Position numbers and translations under genes: made by a program. A DNA stretch of 64,000 nucleotides, from contig NZ_SIHJ01000001.1 in NCBI RefSeq assembly GCF_007859765.1, positions 2,171,311-2,235,310 on the forward strand. The letters are read 5' to 3'. The DNA is from Posidoniimonas corsicana. GTDB taxonomy: Bacteria; Planctomycetota; Planctomycetia; Pirellulales; Lacipirellulaceae. The notes beneath the pieces were generated by a model. That model was not told the DNA's origin, made no database searches, and was given only the letters and a program-made list of their open reading frames with translations. How positions within the stretch are numbered: position 1 is the first letter of the stretch; the number at the start of each line of letters is the position of its first letter. Positions 17,433-28,117 of this stretch are shown in pieces.

Positions 17433-18059
17433 TTAGCGGGAGCAGAGCTCCACGATCAGCTGGGTCTGAACCGGAACCGAGACGTCCTCAGGGCCGGGCA
17501 GCCGGCCGATGATGCCCTCGGGGATTACGCTCTCGGTCACGGCCAGGTAGTCGGGGACCGACCGGTCGCTCTCGGACTGGGCGCCGCGGATATAGTCGAG
17601 GCTGCGGGCCTTGTTCATCACGCGGACGACGTCGCCGGCACGGACCTCGTAGCTGGCGATCGTCACGCGGCGGCCGTTCACGGTGATGTGGCCGTGGTTG
17701 ATCATCTGGCGGGCCTGGGCGCGGCTGGTCCCGAACCCGAGGCGGTGCACCACGTTGTCGAGGCGGCGCTCCAGCAGGCTCATCAGCACGTCGCCGGTGT
17801 TGCCCTTGGCGCGCTCGGCCTTGGCGAAGTAGCGGCGGAACTGCTTCTCCAGCACGCCGTAGTAGTGCTTCACCTTCTGCTTCTCGCGGAGGTGCACCCC
17901 GTAGTCGGTGACCTTGCCGCGGCGGGTCTGCTGCTGCCCGGGCGGGGTGTCACGGCGCTCGAAGGCGCACTTGGAGGTGTCGCAGCGGGTCCCCTTGAGG
18001 AACAGCTTCAGGCCGTCGCGACGGCAGAGGCGGCAGGCTGGGCCGGTGTATCGTGCCAT
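17433..18059 (-). CDS. rpsD: 30S ribosomal protein S4 (zinc-binding form)
   Basis: 208 residues. Four N-terminal cysteines (ACRLCRRDG and TRCDTSKCAF) form the C+ zinc-binding version. The S4 RNA-binding domain follows with RLDNVVHRLGFGTSRAQARQ and GHITVNGRRVTIASYEVRAGD. S4 starts assembly of the 30S body and often represses its operon by binding mRNA. It follows rpsK by 90 bp and precedes rpoA. Confidence 0.98.
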   Translation of the reverse strand: MARYTGPACRLCRRDGLKLFLKGTRCDTSKCAFERRDTPPGQQQTRRGKVTDYGVHLREKQKVKHYYGVLEKQFRRYFAKAERAKGNTGDVLMSLLERRLDNVVHRLGFGTSRAQARQMINHGHITVNGRRVTIASYEVRAGDVVRVMNKARSLDYIRGAQSESDRSVPDYLAVTESVIPEGIIGRLPGPEDVSVPVQTQLIVELCSR

Positions 18060-18149
18060 TAGAGTTGGTTGCTGGTCGTGTGTGTTTGGATGCTTGCTTG
18101 ATATCCCACCCCGCCCAGGGGAGGGACCGTAGACCCGTCCGCCCGTGCG

Positions 18150-18545
18150 TTAGACGCGGCGCTTCTTGCGGGGGCGGCAGCCGTTGTGCGGCAGTGGGGT
18201 GATGTCCTCGATCGACTTGACCTTCAGGCCGGCCGCCTCGAGGGCGGTGATGGCGCTCTCGCGGCCGCTGCCTGGTCCACGCACGCGGACCTCAACGTCC
18301 CGCACGCCGAACTTCTTGGCCTTCTCGGCCGCCTGCTGCGCGGCGCACTGGCCCGCGAACGGGGTGCTCTTGCGGCTGCCCTTGAAGCCGCTGGTGCCGG
18401 CGCTCGCCCAGCACAGCGTGTCGCCCTTGGTGTCCGTGATGGTCACCGTGGTGTTGTTGAACGTCGCCGTGATGTAGGCGATGCCGACCGCCACGCTCCG
18501 GCGGGTCTTCTTCTTCGATGAGCTCTTGTCGCGAGTTTTCGCCAC
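18150..18545 (-). CDS. rpsK: 30S ribosomal protein S11
   Basis: 131 residues, usual length. Conserved [20 protein letters not shown] and the C-terminal [18 protein letters not shown] that lines the mRNA exit on the platform. It lies between rpsM and rpsD with gaps of 78 and 90 bp. Confidence 0.98.
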   Translation of the reverse strand: MAKTRDKSSSKKKTRRSVAVGIAYITATFNNTTVTITDTKGDTLCWASAGTSGFKGSRKSTPFAGQCAAQQAAEKAKKFGVRDVEVRVRGPGSGRESAITALEAAGLKVKSIEDITPLPHNGCRPRKKRRV

Positions 18546-18623
18546 TGTCTGGGTACCCGTAAAACGTTGGGGGAATGTCTTGAACCGCCGCCTGGGTCAC
18601 CAGCGGCCGTGTGGGGTCGCCTG

Positions 18624-19007
18624 CTAACGCAGGTCTTTAACGCCCTTCTTGCCCGCGACGGTCTTCTTGGCGCCCTTGCGGGTGCGGGCGTTGGTCTTGG
18701 TGCGCTGCCCGCGGACCGGCAGGCCGCGGCGGTGACGCAGCCCGCGGTAGCAGGCGATGTCACGCAGACGCGAGATGTTCTGGCTGGTCTGACGGCGCAG
18801 CTGGCCCTCGACCACGTAGTCCTTGTCGAGCAGCGCGGCCAGCCGAGCGACCTCGTCCTCGTGCAGCTCGCGGGCGCGGACGTGCGGGTCGATGCCGGCC
18901 TTGTGGCACAGCTCCCGGGCGGTCTTCGGGCCGACGCCGTACAGGTACGTCAGCGAGATGGCCGCGGGCCGATCGGGCGGGATATCAACACCAAGGAGAC
19001 GTGGCAT
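18624..19007 (-). CDS. rpsM: 30S ribosomal protein S13
   Basis: 127 residues. Starts MPRLLGVDIPPDRPAAISLT; carries the helix-two-turn-helix YLYGVGPKTARELCHKAGID and the basic tail GQRTKTNARTRKGAKKTVAG that reaches the P-site tRNA. It contacts L5 across the subunit bridge. It follows rpmJ by 113 bp. Confidence 0.98.
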   Translation of the reverse strand: MPRLLGVDIPPDRPAAISLTYLYGVGPKTARELCHKAGIDPHVRARELHEDEVARLAALLDKDYVVEGQLRRQTSQNISRLRDIACYRGLRHRRGLPVRGQRTKTNARTRKGAKKTVAGKKGVKDLR

Positions 19008-19120
19008 AGCGTTACTGCTGAACTACAGACGTTGGGTGAAAACTGGTTGAGCGAACGAAGGCAAGCAGGCCCGGGGGGAGCGGTCGACCGGGGCGCCTGG
19101 TCGGCGCCGGCGACGCTCGG

Positions 19121-19234
19121 CTAGCCCTGGCGTTGCTTGTGGCGAGGGTTATCGCACACAACGCGGACAACGCCCTTGCGGCGAACCACCTTGCACTTGT
19201 CGCAGATACGTTTGACGCTGGCGCGAACCTTCAT
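19121..19234 (-). CDS. rpmJ: 50S ribosomal protein L36
   Basis: 37 residues: [20 protein letters not shown] and so on, with the zinc ligands Cys, Cys, Cys and His ([13 protein letters not shown]). The ATG at 19234 gives the standard length; upstream codons in the same frame are not part of the family. It lies between map and rpsM. infA, which normally separates map and rpmJ, is missing here. Confidence 0.97.
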   Translation of the reverse strand: MKVRASVKRICDKCKVVRRKGVVRVVCDNPRHKQRQG

Positions 19235-19513
19235 CCGACCGCTTCCTAAAAGACTGATCCGAAACCGCTTGAAACTCGAAACCGCGGCGCGAGCCGATCC
19301 TGGTCGGGGCGTCCGCGTCAAAACAGCCGCCAACGGGGCCGCCTCAGCACGCTGGCTGTGGACAGAACCCGCCCGGCACAGGTCTTGGCAGACCTGGAAA
19401 ACCGGTGATCATACCACCGAAACTCGAAACCTAGCAAGCCCGTCAAGGGGATTTCTCCCCAGAACAACCCCTCGCCCTGCCGCAGTGGTGGCAAAATGGG
19501 GTGGTTGCGAGGC

Positions 19514-20371
19514 TTACCACTCGATGAGCCGTTCCAGCCCGGGGCTGGAGACCGCCATCAGATCCTCCATCAACGCTTCTTCTTCTTTGGACGGCGCCAC
19601 CGTCAGCCGGACCGGGCCGTCTCTGGTGACCGCGATCGTGTGCTCGAAGTGGGCGCTCGGCTGGCCGTCCTTGGTGACTTGGGTCCACGCGTCGCGGAGC
19701 AGCCGCACCTTGGGGGTCCCCATGTTCACCATCGGTTCGATCGCCAGCACCAGGCCCGGTTCGATAAAGAAATCGGCCCGGCCGCGGAGCGATCGGCTGA
19801 CGAAATTGGGGACCTGGGGGTCCTCGTGCATCTTCCGACCGATCCCGTGCCCCACAAAGTCTTCCACCGTCGAGAAGCCGTGGTCCTTTACATACCGCGC
19901 CATCTCGGCGGCGATCTGGCTCCAGCGATCCTTGGTGTGGAGCAGGTCGAACGCCAGTTGCAGGGCCCCTTGGGTCACGTCCAGCAGGCGCTGGACCTCG
20001 GGGTCGATCTTCCCGATCGCGTGGGTCACCGCCGCGTCGCCGCACCAGCCGCCTAATCGGACGCCGGTGTCGATGCTGAGGATGTCACCCTCCTCGAGCG
20101 GGCGGTCATCGGGGATGCCGTGCACCACCACCTCGTTGCGTGACATGCAGGTCACGGCGGGGAAGGCGGGCTTCCCCTTCTCGTGGTGGGGGTAGTTCTT
20201 AAACAGCGGGGTCGCGCCGAGTTGGGCGAAGTAGTTGTCCAGCGCGGCGTCGATCGCTCGGGTGGTCGCGCCGGGGCCGATCAGCTCCGCCGCGATCTGG
20301 TGCGCCCGCCAGACCACCAGGCCCGCCAGCCGCATCTTGGCGATTTCTCGGTCGCTCTTGAGCTGGATCAT
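19514..20371 (-). CDS. map: Methionine aminopeptidase type I
   Basis: 285 residues from ATG 20371 (MIQLKSDREIAKMRLAGLVV); the open frame continues upstream to 20476 but would overlap adk. Metal-binding pattern visible: SIDTGVRLGGWCGDAAVTHA (two Asp), GHGIGRKMHEDPQVPN (His), LAIEPMV and GPVRLTVAPSKEEEAL (Glu). It removes the N-terminal Met from new proteins. It follows adk by 64 bp, as in many secY-adk-map operons. No good ribosome binding site precedes the ATG. Confidence 0.96.
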   Translation of the reverse strand: MIQLKSDREIAKMRLAGLVVWRAHQIAAELIGPGATTRAIDAALDNYFAQLGATPLFKNYPHHEKGKPAFPAVTCMSRNEVVVHGIPDDRPLEEGDILSIDTGVRLGGWCGDAAVTHAIGKIDPEVQRLLDVTQGALQLAFDLLHTKDRWSQIAAEMARYVKDHGFSTVEDFVGHGIGRKMHEDPQVPNFVSRSLRGRADFFIEPGLVLAIEPMVNMGTPKVRLLRDAWTQVTKDGQPSAHFEHTIAVTRDGPVRLTVAPSKEEEALMEDLMAVSSPGLERLIEW

Positions 20372-20435
20372 TGTCGGGGAAGGGGTGCGGGAGGAACGGG
20401 CTGTTGGATCGGGGTTGGCTTCGTTGGGGCGGCGG

Positions 20436-20999
20436 TCAGGAGCCTGCGCTCTGGACGGCGTCCCACAAACGAGCAAATACCTCCTCCAGGGCGCCTACCG
20501 CGTCGATCCGACGCAGGACCCCCCGCTGCTCGTAGTACGCCGCGAGCGGCTTCGTCAGATCGGCGTAGATCCGGAGACGCTCGCGGACGGTTTCTTCCTT
20601 GTCGTCTGATCGGCCGCGCTTCCACAGCCGGCTCATCAGCTCTTCTTCTTCAATCACAAACTCGACCGCCAGGTCGAGCGGCATCCCGCCGTGCTCTGCG
20701 AGCAGCCGGTCGAGCGCCTCGGCCTGCGGCAGCGTGCGGGGGAACCCGTCGAACAGGTAGCCCTGCTTGCAGTCGGGTCCGTTGAGCCGCTCCGCCACCA
20801 GCCGCACCACGACGTCGTCGGGCACCAGCTGGCCGTCGTCCAGGTACTTGGCGGCCTCGAGGCCGAGTTCCGTCCCCAGCTCGCGGGCCTCACGCAGCAC
20901 GTCGCCGGTAGACAGGTGCTTGATGCCCAGCTTCTCCGCCAGGCGGAGCGACTGGGTGCCCTTGCCGGCGCCGGGCGGTCCAATGAAGACGATTCTCAT
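20436..20999 (-). CDS. adk: Adenylate kinase (short form)
   Basis: 187 residues, so the short type without the zinc-bearing LID insert (long form about 215). P-loop GPPGAGKGTQSLRLAEKLG (about 7-25), the AMP-binding LSTGDVLREAREL and GYLFDGFPRTLPQAEAL, and LWKRGRSDDKEETVRERLR. It interconverts ATP, AMP and ADP. It lies between secY (77 bp) and map. Confidence 0.97.
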   Translation of the reverse strand: MRIVFIGPPGAGKGTQSLRLAEKLGIKHLSTGDVLREARELGTELGLEAAKYLDDGQLVPDDVVVRLVAERLNGPDCKQGYLFDGFPRTLPQAEALDRLLAEHGGMPLDLAVEFVIEEEELMSRLWKRGRSDDKEETVRERLRIYADLTKPLAAYYEQRGVLRRIDAVGALEEVFARLWDAVQSAGS

Positions 21000-21076
21000 G
21001 GCTGCGGGCGACGGGGTTGGGTCCTCGGGCGACCGTGCCGCCTGCCAGCGGCGCGGCGTGGGTCACGCCGGGTGGA

Positions 21077-22453
<1,377 letters not shown>

Positions 22454-22662
22454 CGTGCTGTAACCGCTCCGGGCGGCTGTGCGGGGTTGGCCAGTGGTCG
22501 GCGGGGCGGGACCGCCCCGGCTCGAGGCGGGGCCCGCTGGTAGTCTGGGTGGACGGCGCTAGCCGCCCCGCGGACAAGTGTAACGTCTGCGGCCCAATCG
22601 TATAACGCCAAGCGGCCCACGGCGTTCCCACTGGGGCGGCCGGCCGCCCCAGCCGCGAGGGG

Positions 22663-23172
22663 CTACGACTTGGCGGCCTTCTTCTTCGCCCGGGCCTCGC
22701 GCTGCTTCTCGGCCACCGGGGTCTTGCCGGGCAGGACCACCATCTCGCCGCCGGCCTTCTCGATCTTCTCGGCGGCCGACTTGCTGAACCGGTGGCCGGA
22801 GATCTTGAGCTTCTTGGTCAGCTCGCCGTCGCCCAGGACCTTGAGCAGGTCGAACCGGCCCTTGGCCAGGTTCTTCGCGGCGAGGGCCTCGAGGGTGACC
22901 TCTTCCCCGGCGTCGAACGCGGCGTCGATCTGGCCGACGTTGACCACCACGACCGTGTCGGCGAAGCGGTTGTTAAAGCCGCGCTTGGGCACCCGACGCA
23001 CCATCGGCATCGAGCCGCCGGCGAAGGTGGGGTGCGACGAGTTGCCGGCCCGCGAGCCCTGGCCCTTGTGGCCACGGCCGGAGGTCTTGCCGTGCCCCGA
23101 GCCGGGGCCGCGGCCGATCCGCTTGCGCTTCTTGTTCTTTTGAATGCCGCGATGGACGTCGTCCAGAATCAT
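22663..23172 (-). CDS. rplO: 50S ribosomal protein L15
   Basis: 169 residues, slightly longer than the usual 145. Glycine/arginine-rich start ([20 protein letters not shown]), the [17 protein letters not shown] motif, and a basic Ala/Lys-rich tail. Its start overlaps the rpsE stop by 4 bp (23169-23172), leaving no room for rpmD (L30), which normally lies between them. Confidence 0.97.
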   Translation of the reverse strand: MILDDVHRGIQKNKKRKRIGRGPGSGHGKTSGRGHKGQGSRAGNSSHPTFAGGSMPMVRRVPKRGFNNRFADTVVVVNVGQIDAAFDAGEEVTLEALAAKNLAKGRFDLLKVLGDGELTKKLKISGHRFSKSAAEKIEKAGGEMVVLPGKTPVAEKQREARAKKKAAKS

Positions 23173-23675
23173 GACAGGGTAACTCCACGGAGGCGTTCAA
23201 TCTCGCTCTTGGGCCTGAGCTCCTGCAGAGCCGCCATGGTCGCCTTGACGAGCGGGATAGGATTGTTGGAGCCGAAGCTCTTGGTCAGGATGTTGTGGAT
23301 GCCGGCCGCCTCGCAGACGGCGCGGACCGCGCTGCCGGCAATCACACCGGTGCCCTCGGAAGCCGGCACCAGGATCACCTCGGAGCCGCCGAACCGGCCC
23401 TTCACAACGTGCGGGATGGTCGACTCTTCCATCGGCACCGTCACCATGCTGCGCATGGCTTCTTTGCGGGCCTTCTCGACGCTGGGCGGGACCTCGTTGG
23501 CCTTGCCGTAGCCCCAGCCAACCTTGCCCTTGCCGTCGCCGACCACCACCATCGCGGCGAAGCTGAAGCGGCGGCCGCCCTTCACAACCGCGGCGCAACG
23601 CTTGATCTTCACGACGCTCTCGTTGAGCTCGCCGCGTTGCTTCTCACGGGGTTCTCTGGATTTGGTCTTGGCCAT
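23169..23675 (-). CDS. rpsE: 30S ribosomal protein S5
   Basis: 168 residues. Double-stranded-RNA-binding-like N-domain ([40 protein letters not shown]) and C-domain ([20 protein letters not shown]). S5 is involved in decoding accuracy and spectinomycin binding. It overlaps rplO by 4 bp and follows rplR by 36 bp. Confidence 0.98.
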   Translation of the reverse strand: MAKTKSREPREKQRGELNESVVKIKRCAAVVKGGRRFSFAAMVVVGDGKGKVGWGYGKANEVPPSVEKARKEAMRSMVTVPMEESTIPHVVKGRFGGSEVILVPASEGTGVIAGSAVRAVCEAAGIHNILTKSFGSNNPIPLVKATMAALQELRPKSEIERLRGVTLS

Positions 23676-23711
23676 GTTGAACGGGAGGTTTCTGGGGTGT
23701 GCGGGGTTGGC

Positions 23712-24080
23712 TTAGAACTGCAGGCCGGCTTCGCGGGCGGCGCCGGCCAGCTCCGCGACGCGTCCGTGGAAGCGGAACGGGCCACGGTCGAAGCAGACGG
23801 TCGTCACGCCGGCGGCGGCGGCGCGCTCGGCGATCGCCTTGCCGACGATCGCGGCGGCGTCGCGGTTGCCGCCGTACTTAATCTGGCCGGCCAGCGACTT
23901 CTCGAGGGTCGACGCCGAGGCGATTGTCTTGCCGGCCTCGTCGTCGATGAGCTGGGCCGCGATGTTGCGGTGGCTCCGCGATACGCTCAGGCGGGGACGC
24001 TCGGCCGTACCGCTCAGACGCTTCCGCACGCGGAACGAGCGTCGCTTACGCTGCAGGCCTTTTGCTTTGCAATGGTCCAT
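23712..24080 (-). CDS. rplR: 50S ribosomal protein L18
   Basis: 122 residues, usual length. Basic start followed by [20 protein letters not shown], and [20 protein letters not shown] with [20 protein letters not shown], the 5S-rRNA-binding fold. It lies 92 bp after rplF and 36 bp before rpsE. Confidence 0.97.
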   Translation of the reverse strand: MDHCKAKGLQRKRRSFRVRKRLSGTAERPRLSVSRSHRNIAAQLIDDEAGKTIASASTLEKSLAGQIKYGGNRDAAAIVGKAIAERAAAAGVTTVCFDRGPFRFHGRVAELAGAAREAGLQF

Positions 24081-24172
24081 GGTCGTGTAGTCGTTGGTAG
24101 TTGGTGGTTAGCGGCCGGCGGGGTTGCTGATGAGCCGGACGCCAGCGGCGCGGCTCCGGCTGCTCCCTTGGG

Positions 24173-24715
24173 TTACTTGGCGGCCTTGCCCGCCTTGCGG
24201 CGAACCTGCTCGCCCTCGTAGCGGATGCCCTTTCCCTTGTAGGGCTCGGGCTTGCGGACGGCGCGGACCTCCGCGGCGAACTGGCCGACCTTCTGCTTGT
24301 CCGAACCCTTCACAACGATGTGCGTCTGGTCCGGGCAGCTGACGTCCAGCTCCTTGGGGATCTTCTTGTGGATCTCGTTGGCGAAGCCGACCCGCAGCTG
24401 CAGCGTGTCGCCCTGGATGGCGCCCAGGTAGCCGACGCCGTGGATCTCCAGCTTCTTCTCGTAGCCGTTGGTCACGCCGTCGATCATGTTCTGCAGGAGG
24501 GCGCGGGTCATCCCGTGGTAGGCGCGCTTCTCGCGCTCGTCGCCCTCGCGCGAGCAGACCACCTGCTTGGCGTCGTCGTCGATCGTCACGACGATCTCCG
24601 GGCGGTGCTCGTAGGTCAACTTGCCGAGCTTGCCCTCGACCGTGATCTCGCGGCCGTTGAGGCTCACCTTCACGCCGTCGGGGATGGCGACCGGCTTCTT
24701 TCCAATTCGGGACAT
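24173..24715 (-). CDS. rplF: 50S ribosomal protein L6
   Basis: 180 residues, usual length. MSRIGKKPVAIPDGVKVSLN, the repeated L6 fold, and the signature KPEPYKGKGIRYEGEQVRRK at the C-terminus. L6 contacts the sarcin-ricin loop region where elongation factors bind. The spacer before it (24716-24816, to rpsH) carries a large heptad-repeat hairpin. Confidence 0.98.
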   Translation of the reverse strand: MSRIGKKPVAIPDGVKVSLNGREITVEGKLGKLTYEHRPEIVVTIDDDAKQVVCSREGDEREKRAYHGMTRALLQNMIDGVTNGYEKKLEIHGVGYLGAIQGDTLQLRVGFANEIHKKIPKELDVSCPDQTHIVVKGSDKQKVGQFAAEVRAVRKPEPYKGKGIRYEGEQVRRKAGKAAK

Positions 24716-24724
24716 TTGTTCTTG

Positions 24725-24813
24725 GCTGTTAGCTGTTAGCTGTTAGCTGTTGGCTTTCTGGTAGTCGGCCTGAGCTGCTGACGCCAACAGCCAACAGCCA
24801 ACCGCCAACCGCC
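24725..24813. repeat. Inverted pair of heptad-repeat arrays between rpsH and rplF
   Basis: GCTGTTA occurs three times head to tail (24725-24745) followed by GCTGTTG (24746-24752). After 30 bases the inverse array GCCAACA x2, GCCAACC x2 follows (24783-24810), plus GCC. The two arms can form an imperfect stem of about 31 bp with G-U and mismatch positions. It fills most of the 101-bp spacer. This is the clearest member of the heptad family described in the findings. Confidence 0.8.
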
Positions 24814-24816
24814 TTG

Positions 24817-25218
24817 TTACCACAGTTCGCAGAGGACTTCACCGCCCAGGTTGCGCTGGCGGGCCTCGCGGTCACTGATCACACCTCGGCTGGTGCTGAT
24901 AATCGAGATCCCCAGCCCGTTGAGCACCGGACGCAGGCGGCGGGCCTGCGAGTAGACCCGGCGGCCGGGGGAGCTGACCCGCTTGATGTGACGGATCACG
25001 CGCTCGCCGTTGGGGCCGTACTTGAGGTCGATGTACAGCTGCTTGCCCGGCACGTCCTCTTGCTCTTCCTCGTGCCAGTCCCAGATGTAGCCTTCGCGCT
25101 TGAGGACCTCGGCGACTCCGCGTTTCACCTTGGAAACCGGCATCAGCACACTAGGCCGCTCCACACGCACCGCGTTGCGGATGCGGGTAAGCATGTCGGC
25201 GATGGGGTCAGTCATCAT
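24817..25218 (-). CDS. rpsH: 30S ribosomal protein S8
   Basis: 133 residues. Starts [20 protein letters not shown], ends with [20 protein letters not shown] and [12 protein letters not shown]8 binds helix 21 of 16S rRNA and in E. coli represses the spc operon by binding its mRNA. Gaps: 107 bp after rpsN, 101 bp before rplF. Confidence 0.98.
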   Translation of the reverse strand: MMTDPIADMLTRIRNAVRVERPSVLMPVSKVKRGVAEVLKREGYIWDWHEEEQEDVPGKQLYIDLKYGPNGERVIRHIKRVSSPGRRVYSQARRLRPVLNGLGISIISTSRGVISDREARQRNLGGEVLCELW

Positions 25219-25325
25219 GAGGGGTTTACGATGTCGGGGTCAGGAGTGAGTGGTTTAGGTTGCGCCGCGGTGCGTGCACCGGGGCGTCGGGCCGGGGCTG
25301 GCCGGCCGTACTGAGCGGGCCGCGG

Positions 25326-25511
25326 CTACCAGCTCGCCTTGCGGACGCCGGGGATCTGCCCCTTGTCCGCCAGGTTGCGGAAGCAGATGCGGCAGATGCC
25401 GAACTTGCGGTACACGGCGCGGGGCCGGCCGCAGATCTTGCAGCGGTTCTCGCGGCGGCTGCTGTACTTCGGCGTCTTTTCCGCTTTGGCGATTTTGGAT
25501 TTGCTTGCCAC
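25326..25511 (-). CDS. rpsN: 30S ribosomal protein S14, short zinc-binding type (S14Z)
   Basis: 61 residues. Four cysteines in CKICGRP and CRICFRNLA form the zinc site of the short S14 type, in contrast to the about 100-residue zinc-free form. The N-terminal arm is Lys/Ser-rich ([20 protein letters not shown]). It lies between rplE and rpsH. Confidence 0.97.
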   Translation of the reverse strand: MASKSKIAKAEKTPKYSSRRENRCKICGRPRAVYRKFGICRICFRNLADKGQIPGVRKASW

Positions 25512-25563
25512 GGGTAGTCGTCAGGTTAGGGTCGTGGATGGGTCTGCAACGGGCGCCGCCGGC

Positions 25564-26124
25564 TTAGGCCGCGGCCTCTTCGTTGCGCTGGAACGGGAAG
25601 CCAAACATCTCGAGCAGCAGCCGTGAGTCGTCGTCCGAACCGCCACGGCAGCAGATTGCGATGTTCATGCCCTGCGGACGCAGGTACTTGTCCGGGTTGA
25701 GCTCGGGGAACACCAGCTGCTCGGTCAGCCCCAGGCTGTAGTTGCCGTTGCCGTCGAACGCGGACCGCTTGCAGCCGCGGAAGTCGCGGACACGCGGCAG
25801 GGCGATCGAGATCAGGCGGTCGAGGAACTCGTACATCCGCACGCCGCGGATGGTCACCTTGGCGCCGATCGGCATCCCCTCGCGGAGCTTGAACCCGGCC
25901 ACCGACTTGCGGGCCCGGCAGATCACCGCCTTCTGACCGCTGATGTCGGTGAGGGCCGCCTGGGCTTCCTCGATGTGCTTCTTGTCCGCGATGGCGCTGC
26001 CGACGCCCATGCTTACAACGATCTTCTCCAGACGCGGCAGCGACAGCACGTTCTTGCGGCCGAGCTTCTCTACCAGCTGGGGCAGGATCTCGTTCTCGTA
26101 ACGGTCTTTTAGGCGGGCGGACAT
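25564..26124 (-). CDS. rplE: 50S ribosomal protein L5
   Basis: 186 residues. [40 protein letters not shown] and [20 protein letters not shown] are standard L5 blocks. L5 binds 5S rRNA and the P-site tRNA. The C-terminus ends in a short EEAAA tail. It starts 48 bp after rplX. Confidence 0.98.
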   Translation of the reverse strand: MSARLKDRYENEILPQLVEKLGRKNVLSLPRLEKIVVSMGVGSAIADKKHIEEAQAALTDISGQKAVICRARKSVAGFKLREGMPIGAKVTIRGVRMYEFLDRLISIALPRVRDFRGCKRSAFDGNGNYSLGLTEQLVFPELNPDKYLRPQGMNIAICCRGGSDDDSRLLLEMFGFPFQRNEEAAA

Positions 26125-26172
26125 GGTCGCGGGCGGATTGGGTAGTGGTGTACGGGTAAACGACGCTGCGGG

Positions 26173-26520
26173 CTACTTCTTGGCGTGGCTCGCCTTGGCG
26201 GGGGCGATCTCTCCGTGGCCGGCGCCGCACTTCTTGCAGAACCGCTCCTTGGCGCCGTCGTCCAGGTAGCGGGCCCCCAGGCGGGTCGGCTTCGAGCACG
26301 ACTCGCAGAAGTACGCCAGGTTGGACAGCTGGATGGGCATCTCTTTGTGCAGGCGGCCGCCCTGCGGGTACTTCTGGCTGCGGCGCACGTGCTTGAGGAC
26401 CATGTTGGCGCCCTCGACCAACGCCTTGCCCTTGGCTCGGTCGATGGAGGTCACGCGGCTGCGGACGCCCTTGTCCGCGCCGGTGATGATCTGGACGGTG
26501 TCCCCGGTTTTAATAAGCAT
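26173..26520 (-). CDS. rplX: 50S ribosomal protein L24 with zinc-finger-like insertion
   Basis: 115 residues. KOW motif at the start (KTGDTVQIITGADKGVRSRV), then LVEGANMVLKHVRRSQKYPQ. Two CxxC pairs (CESC and CKKC) in the C-terminal half suggest a bound zinc, as in zinc-type L24. The Lys/Ala/His tail adds about 12 residues. It lies 52 bp after rplN. Confidence 0.97.
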   Translation of the reverse strand: MLIKTGDTVQIITGADKGVRSRVTSIDRAKGKALVEGANMVLKHVRRSQKYPQGGRLHKEMPIQLSNLAYFCESCSKPTRLGARYLDDGAKERFCKKCGAGHGEIAPAKASHAKK

Positions 26521-26572
26521 GGCAGTGAGTGTTGGCTATCGGCTGTCGGCGGTCGGATTGGCGCCGGGCGGC

Positions 26573-26941
26573 TTAGATGACTTCGTTGGCGAGGCTGACG
26601 ATCTTCATGAACTTGCGGTCACGCAGCTCGCGGGCCACCGCGCCGAAGATGCGGGTGCCGCGTGGGTTGTTGTCCTTGTCGATGATCACCACCGCGTTGG
26701 AGTCGAACCGGACGTAGCTGCCGTCCGGGCGGCGGGTCGGGCTCTTGACCCGCACGATCACGGCGCGGACCACCGACTTCTTCTTGAGGTCGCTGCCCGG
26801 GATCACGCTCTTCACGCTGCAGACGATGACGTCGCCGACGTTGGCGAAGCGTCGCCGGCTGCCGCCGAGCACCTTGATGCACATCACCTCTTTGGCGCCG
26901 GTGTTGTCGGCGACGTTCAGCCTGGACTGCATCTGGATCAT
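26573..26941 (-). CDS. rplN: 50S ribosomal protein L14
   Basis: 122 residues, exactly the usual length. [20 protein letters not shown] and [20 protein letters not shown] are family signatures. It forms inter-subunit bridges and binds ribosome-silencing factor RsfS. The 52-bp spacer to rplX contains three degenerate heptad units (26535-26555). Confidence 0.98.
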   Translation of the reverse strand: MIQMQSRLNVADNTGAKEVMCIKVLGGSRRRFANVGDVIVCSVKSVIPGSDLKKKSVVRAVIVRVKSPTRRPDGSYVRFDSNAVVIIDKDNNPRGTRIFGAVARELRDRKFMKIVSLANEVI

Positions 26942-27007
26942 GGCGGTGTCTAAACGCTTACGGGTGTCGCGGGTGGTTCGTTAAGGGGGCGCGGCTCGGC
27001 CGCGGCG

Positions 27008-27340
27008 TTACTCGGGGGACGACTCGGCGCCGGTGGCGGCCTCGTCGGAATCCTGCTGGGCCTTGCGGGCCGCACGCAGCGCCGCGAGGTCGACGATCTG
27101 GCTCTTCGCGACCACCTTCACCAGCTCCCAACGCTTGGTCTTGGAGCGGGGCGGGCACTCGACGATCTCGACCGTGTCCCCCTCGTGGGACTCGTTGTTC
27201 TCATCGTGCACGTGGCAGACCGTGCGGCGACGCAGGAACTTGCCGTACTTCGGGTGGCGGACCGAACGGCCGATCTCGACCCGACGGCTCTTGTCCATCT
27301 TGTCGCTGGTCACAACGCCGATGACTTGTTTCTTAGGCAT
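27008..27340 (-). CDS. rpsQ: 30S ribosomal protein S17 with C-terminal extension
   Basis: 110 residues against about 84 in E. coli. OB-fold core with [20 protein letters not shown] and [20 protein letters not shown]. The extra 30 C-terminal residues are Ala/Asp/Glu/Ser-rich ([19 protein letters not shown]) and probably flexible. It lies between rpmC and rplN with gaps of 66 bp on both sides. Confidence 0.97.
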   Translation of the reverse strand: MPKKQVIGVVTSDKMDKSRRVEIGRSVRHPKYGKFLRRRTVCHVHDENNESHEGDTVEIVECPPRSKTKRWELVKVVAKSQIVDLAALRAARKAQQDSDEAATGAESSPE

Positions 27341-27406
27341 GACAGCTGGTTACTCGGTGTGGCGCGGCGCCGGTTCGCGGCGGCCCCGCCGGGTTAGTCT
27401 GGTTCG

Positions 27407-27625
27407 CTACTTGCTCTCGGTCGCTTCTGCGCCGGCGGCCGCGGCCCGCTGCGCCTGCAGCGTCTTGACCCGGGCGATCAGGCGGCGGTTGCGGCGCAGC
27501 TCGCTGGGGGCGTCCAGCCGCTCGGTCTGCGATTGGATGCGCAGCCGGAACAGGTTGTCGGCCGCTTCTTTGGCGGTCAACTCGAGCTGCTCGTCGCTCA
27601 TGTCTCTCAGTTCGGCTATTTTCAT
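27407..27625 (-). CDS. rpmC: 50S ribosomal protein L29
   Basis: 72 residues, usual length. Two-helix protein: MKIAELRDMSDEQLELTAKE and ELRRNRRLIARVKTLQAQRA. It sits at the exit tunnel near L23 and forms part of the docking site for SRP and trigger factor. A short Ala/Glu tail follows. It is 72 bp after rplP. Confidence 0.97.
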   Translation of the reverse strand: MKIAELRDMSDEQLELTAKEAADNLFRLRIQSQTERLDAPSELRRNRRLIARVKTLQAQRAAAAGAEATESK

Positions 27626-27697
27626 CGTCTCGCGTGCTTCGTCGTCGACCTGGGGTCGGGGGCCGGGGCCCGGCGACCGGGGTTTGGGTTGCTGGTC

Positions 27698-28117
27698 TTA
27701 GAGCGTCGGTTCGCGGGGAACCATCCGCACTCGGATCGGCATCTTGTGGGCCAGACGCGCGAAGCAGATCTTCGCGGCCTGCTCCGTGATGCCGGTCACC
27801 TCGTAGAGCATCGTGCCGGGCCGCACAACGGCCGCCCAGTAGTCGGGTTCACCCTTGCCCTTACCCATGCGGGTTTCGAGCGGGATGGAGGTAATCGACT
27901 TGTCCGGGAAGATGCGGATGTAGAGCTTGCCCTCGCCACGCACATACTGCTGCGCGGCGATACGGCCCGCCTCAATGGTTTGGGCGCTGATCCAGCCGCC
28001 CTCTACCGCCTGTAAACCGAACTCGCCAAAGACCACGCGGTTGCCGCGGGTCGCGTTACCTCTTATACGACCTCTTTGGCTTTTTCGATGCTTGACCCTC
28101 TTGGGCATCAGCGCCAT
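27698..28117 (-). CDS. rplP: 50S ribosomal protein L16, start buried inside rpsC
   Basis: 139 residues. The family start LMPKRVKHRKSQRGRIRG is present directly after the ATG at 28117; the third-position ATG at 28108 is the alternative. Either way the gene begins 53-62 bp inside rpsC in another frame. Downstream blocks GEFGLQAVEGGWISAQTIEA and GKGKGEPDYWAAVVRPGTML are standard. L16 helps shape the A-site and P-site tRNA path at the peptidyl-transferase centre. Confidence 0.97.
   Translation of the reverse strand: MALMPKRVKHRKSQRGRIRGNATRGNRVVFGEFGLQAVEGGWISAQTIEAGRIAAQQYVRGEGKLYIRIFPDKSITSIPLETRMGKGKGEPDYWAAVVRPGTMLYEVTGITEQAAKICFARLAHKMPIRVRMVPREPTL

Noticed and set aside
24725-24813. CRISPR-like array
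   Set aside because: The units are 7 bp with no spacers; it is a tandem and inverted heptad repeat.
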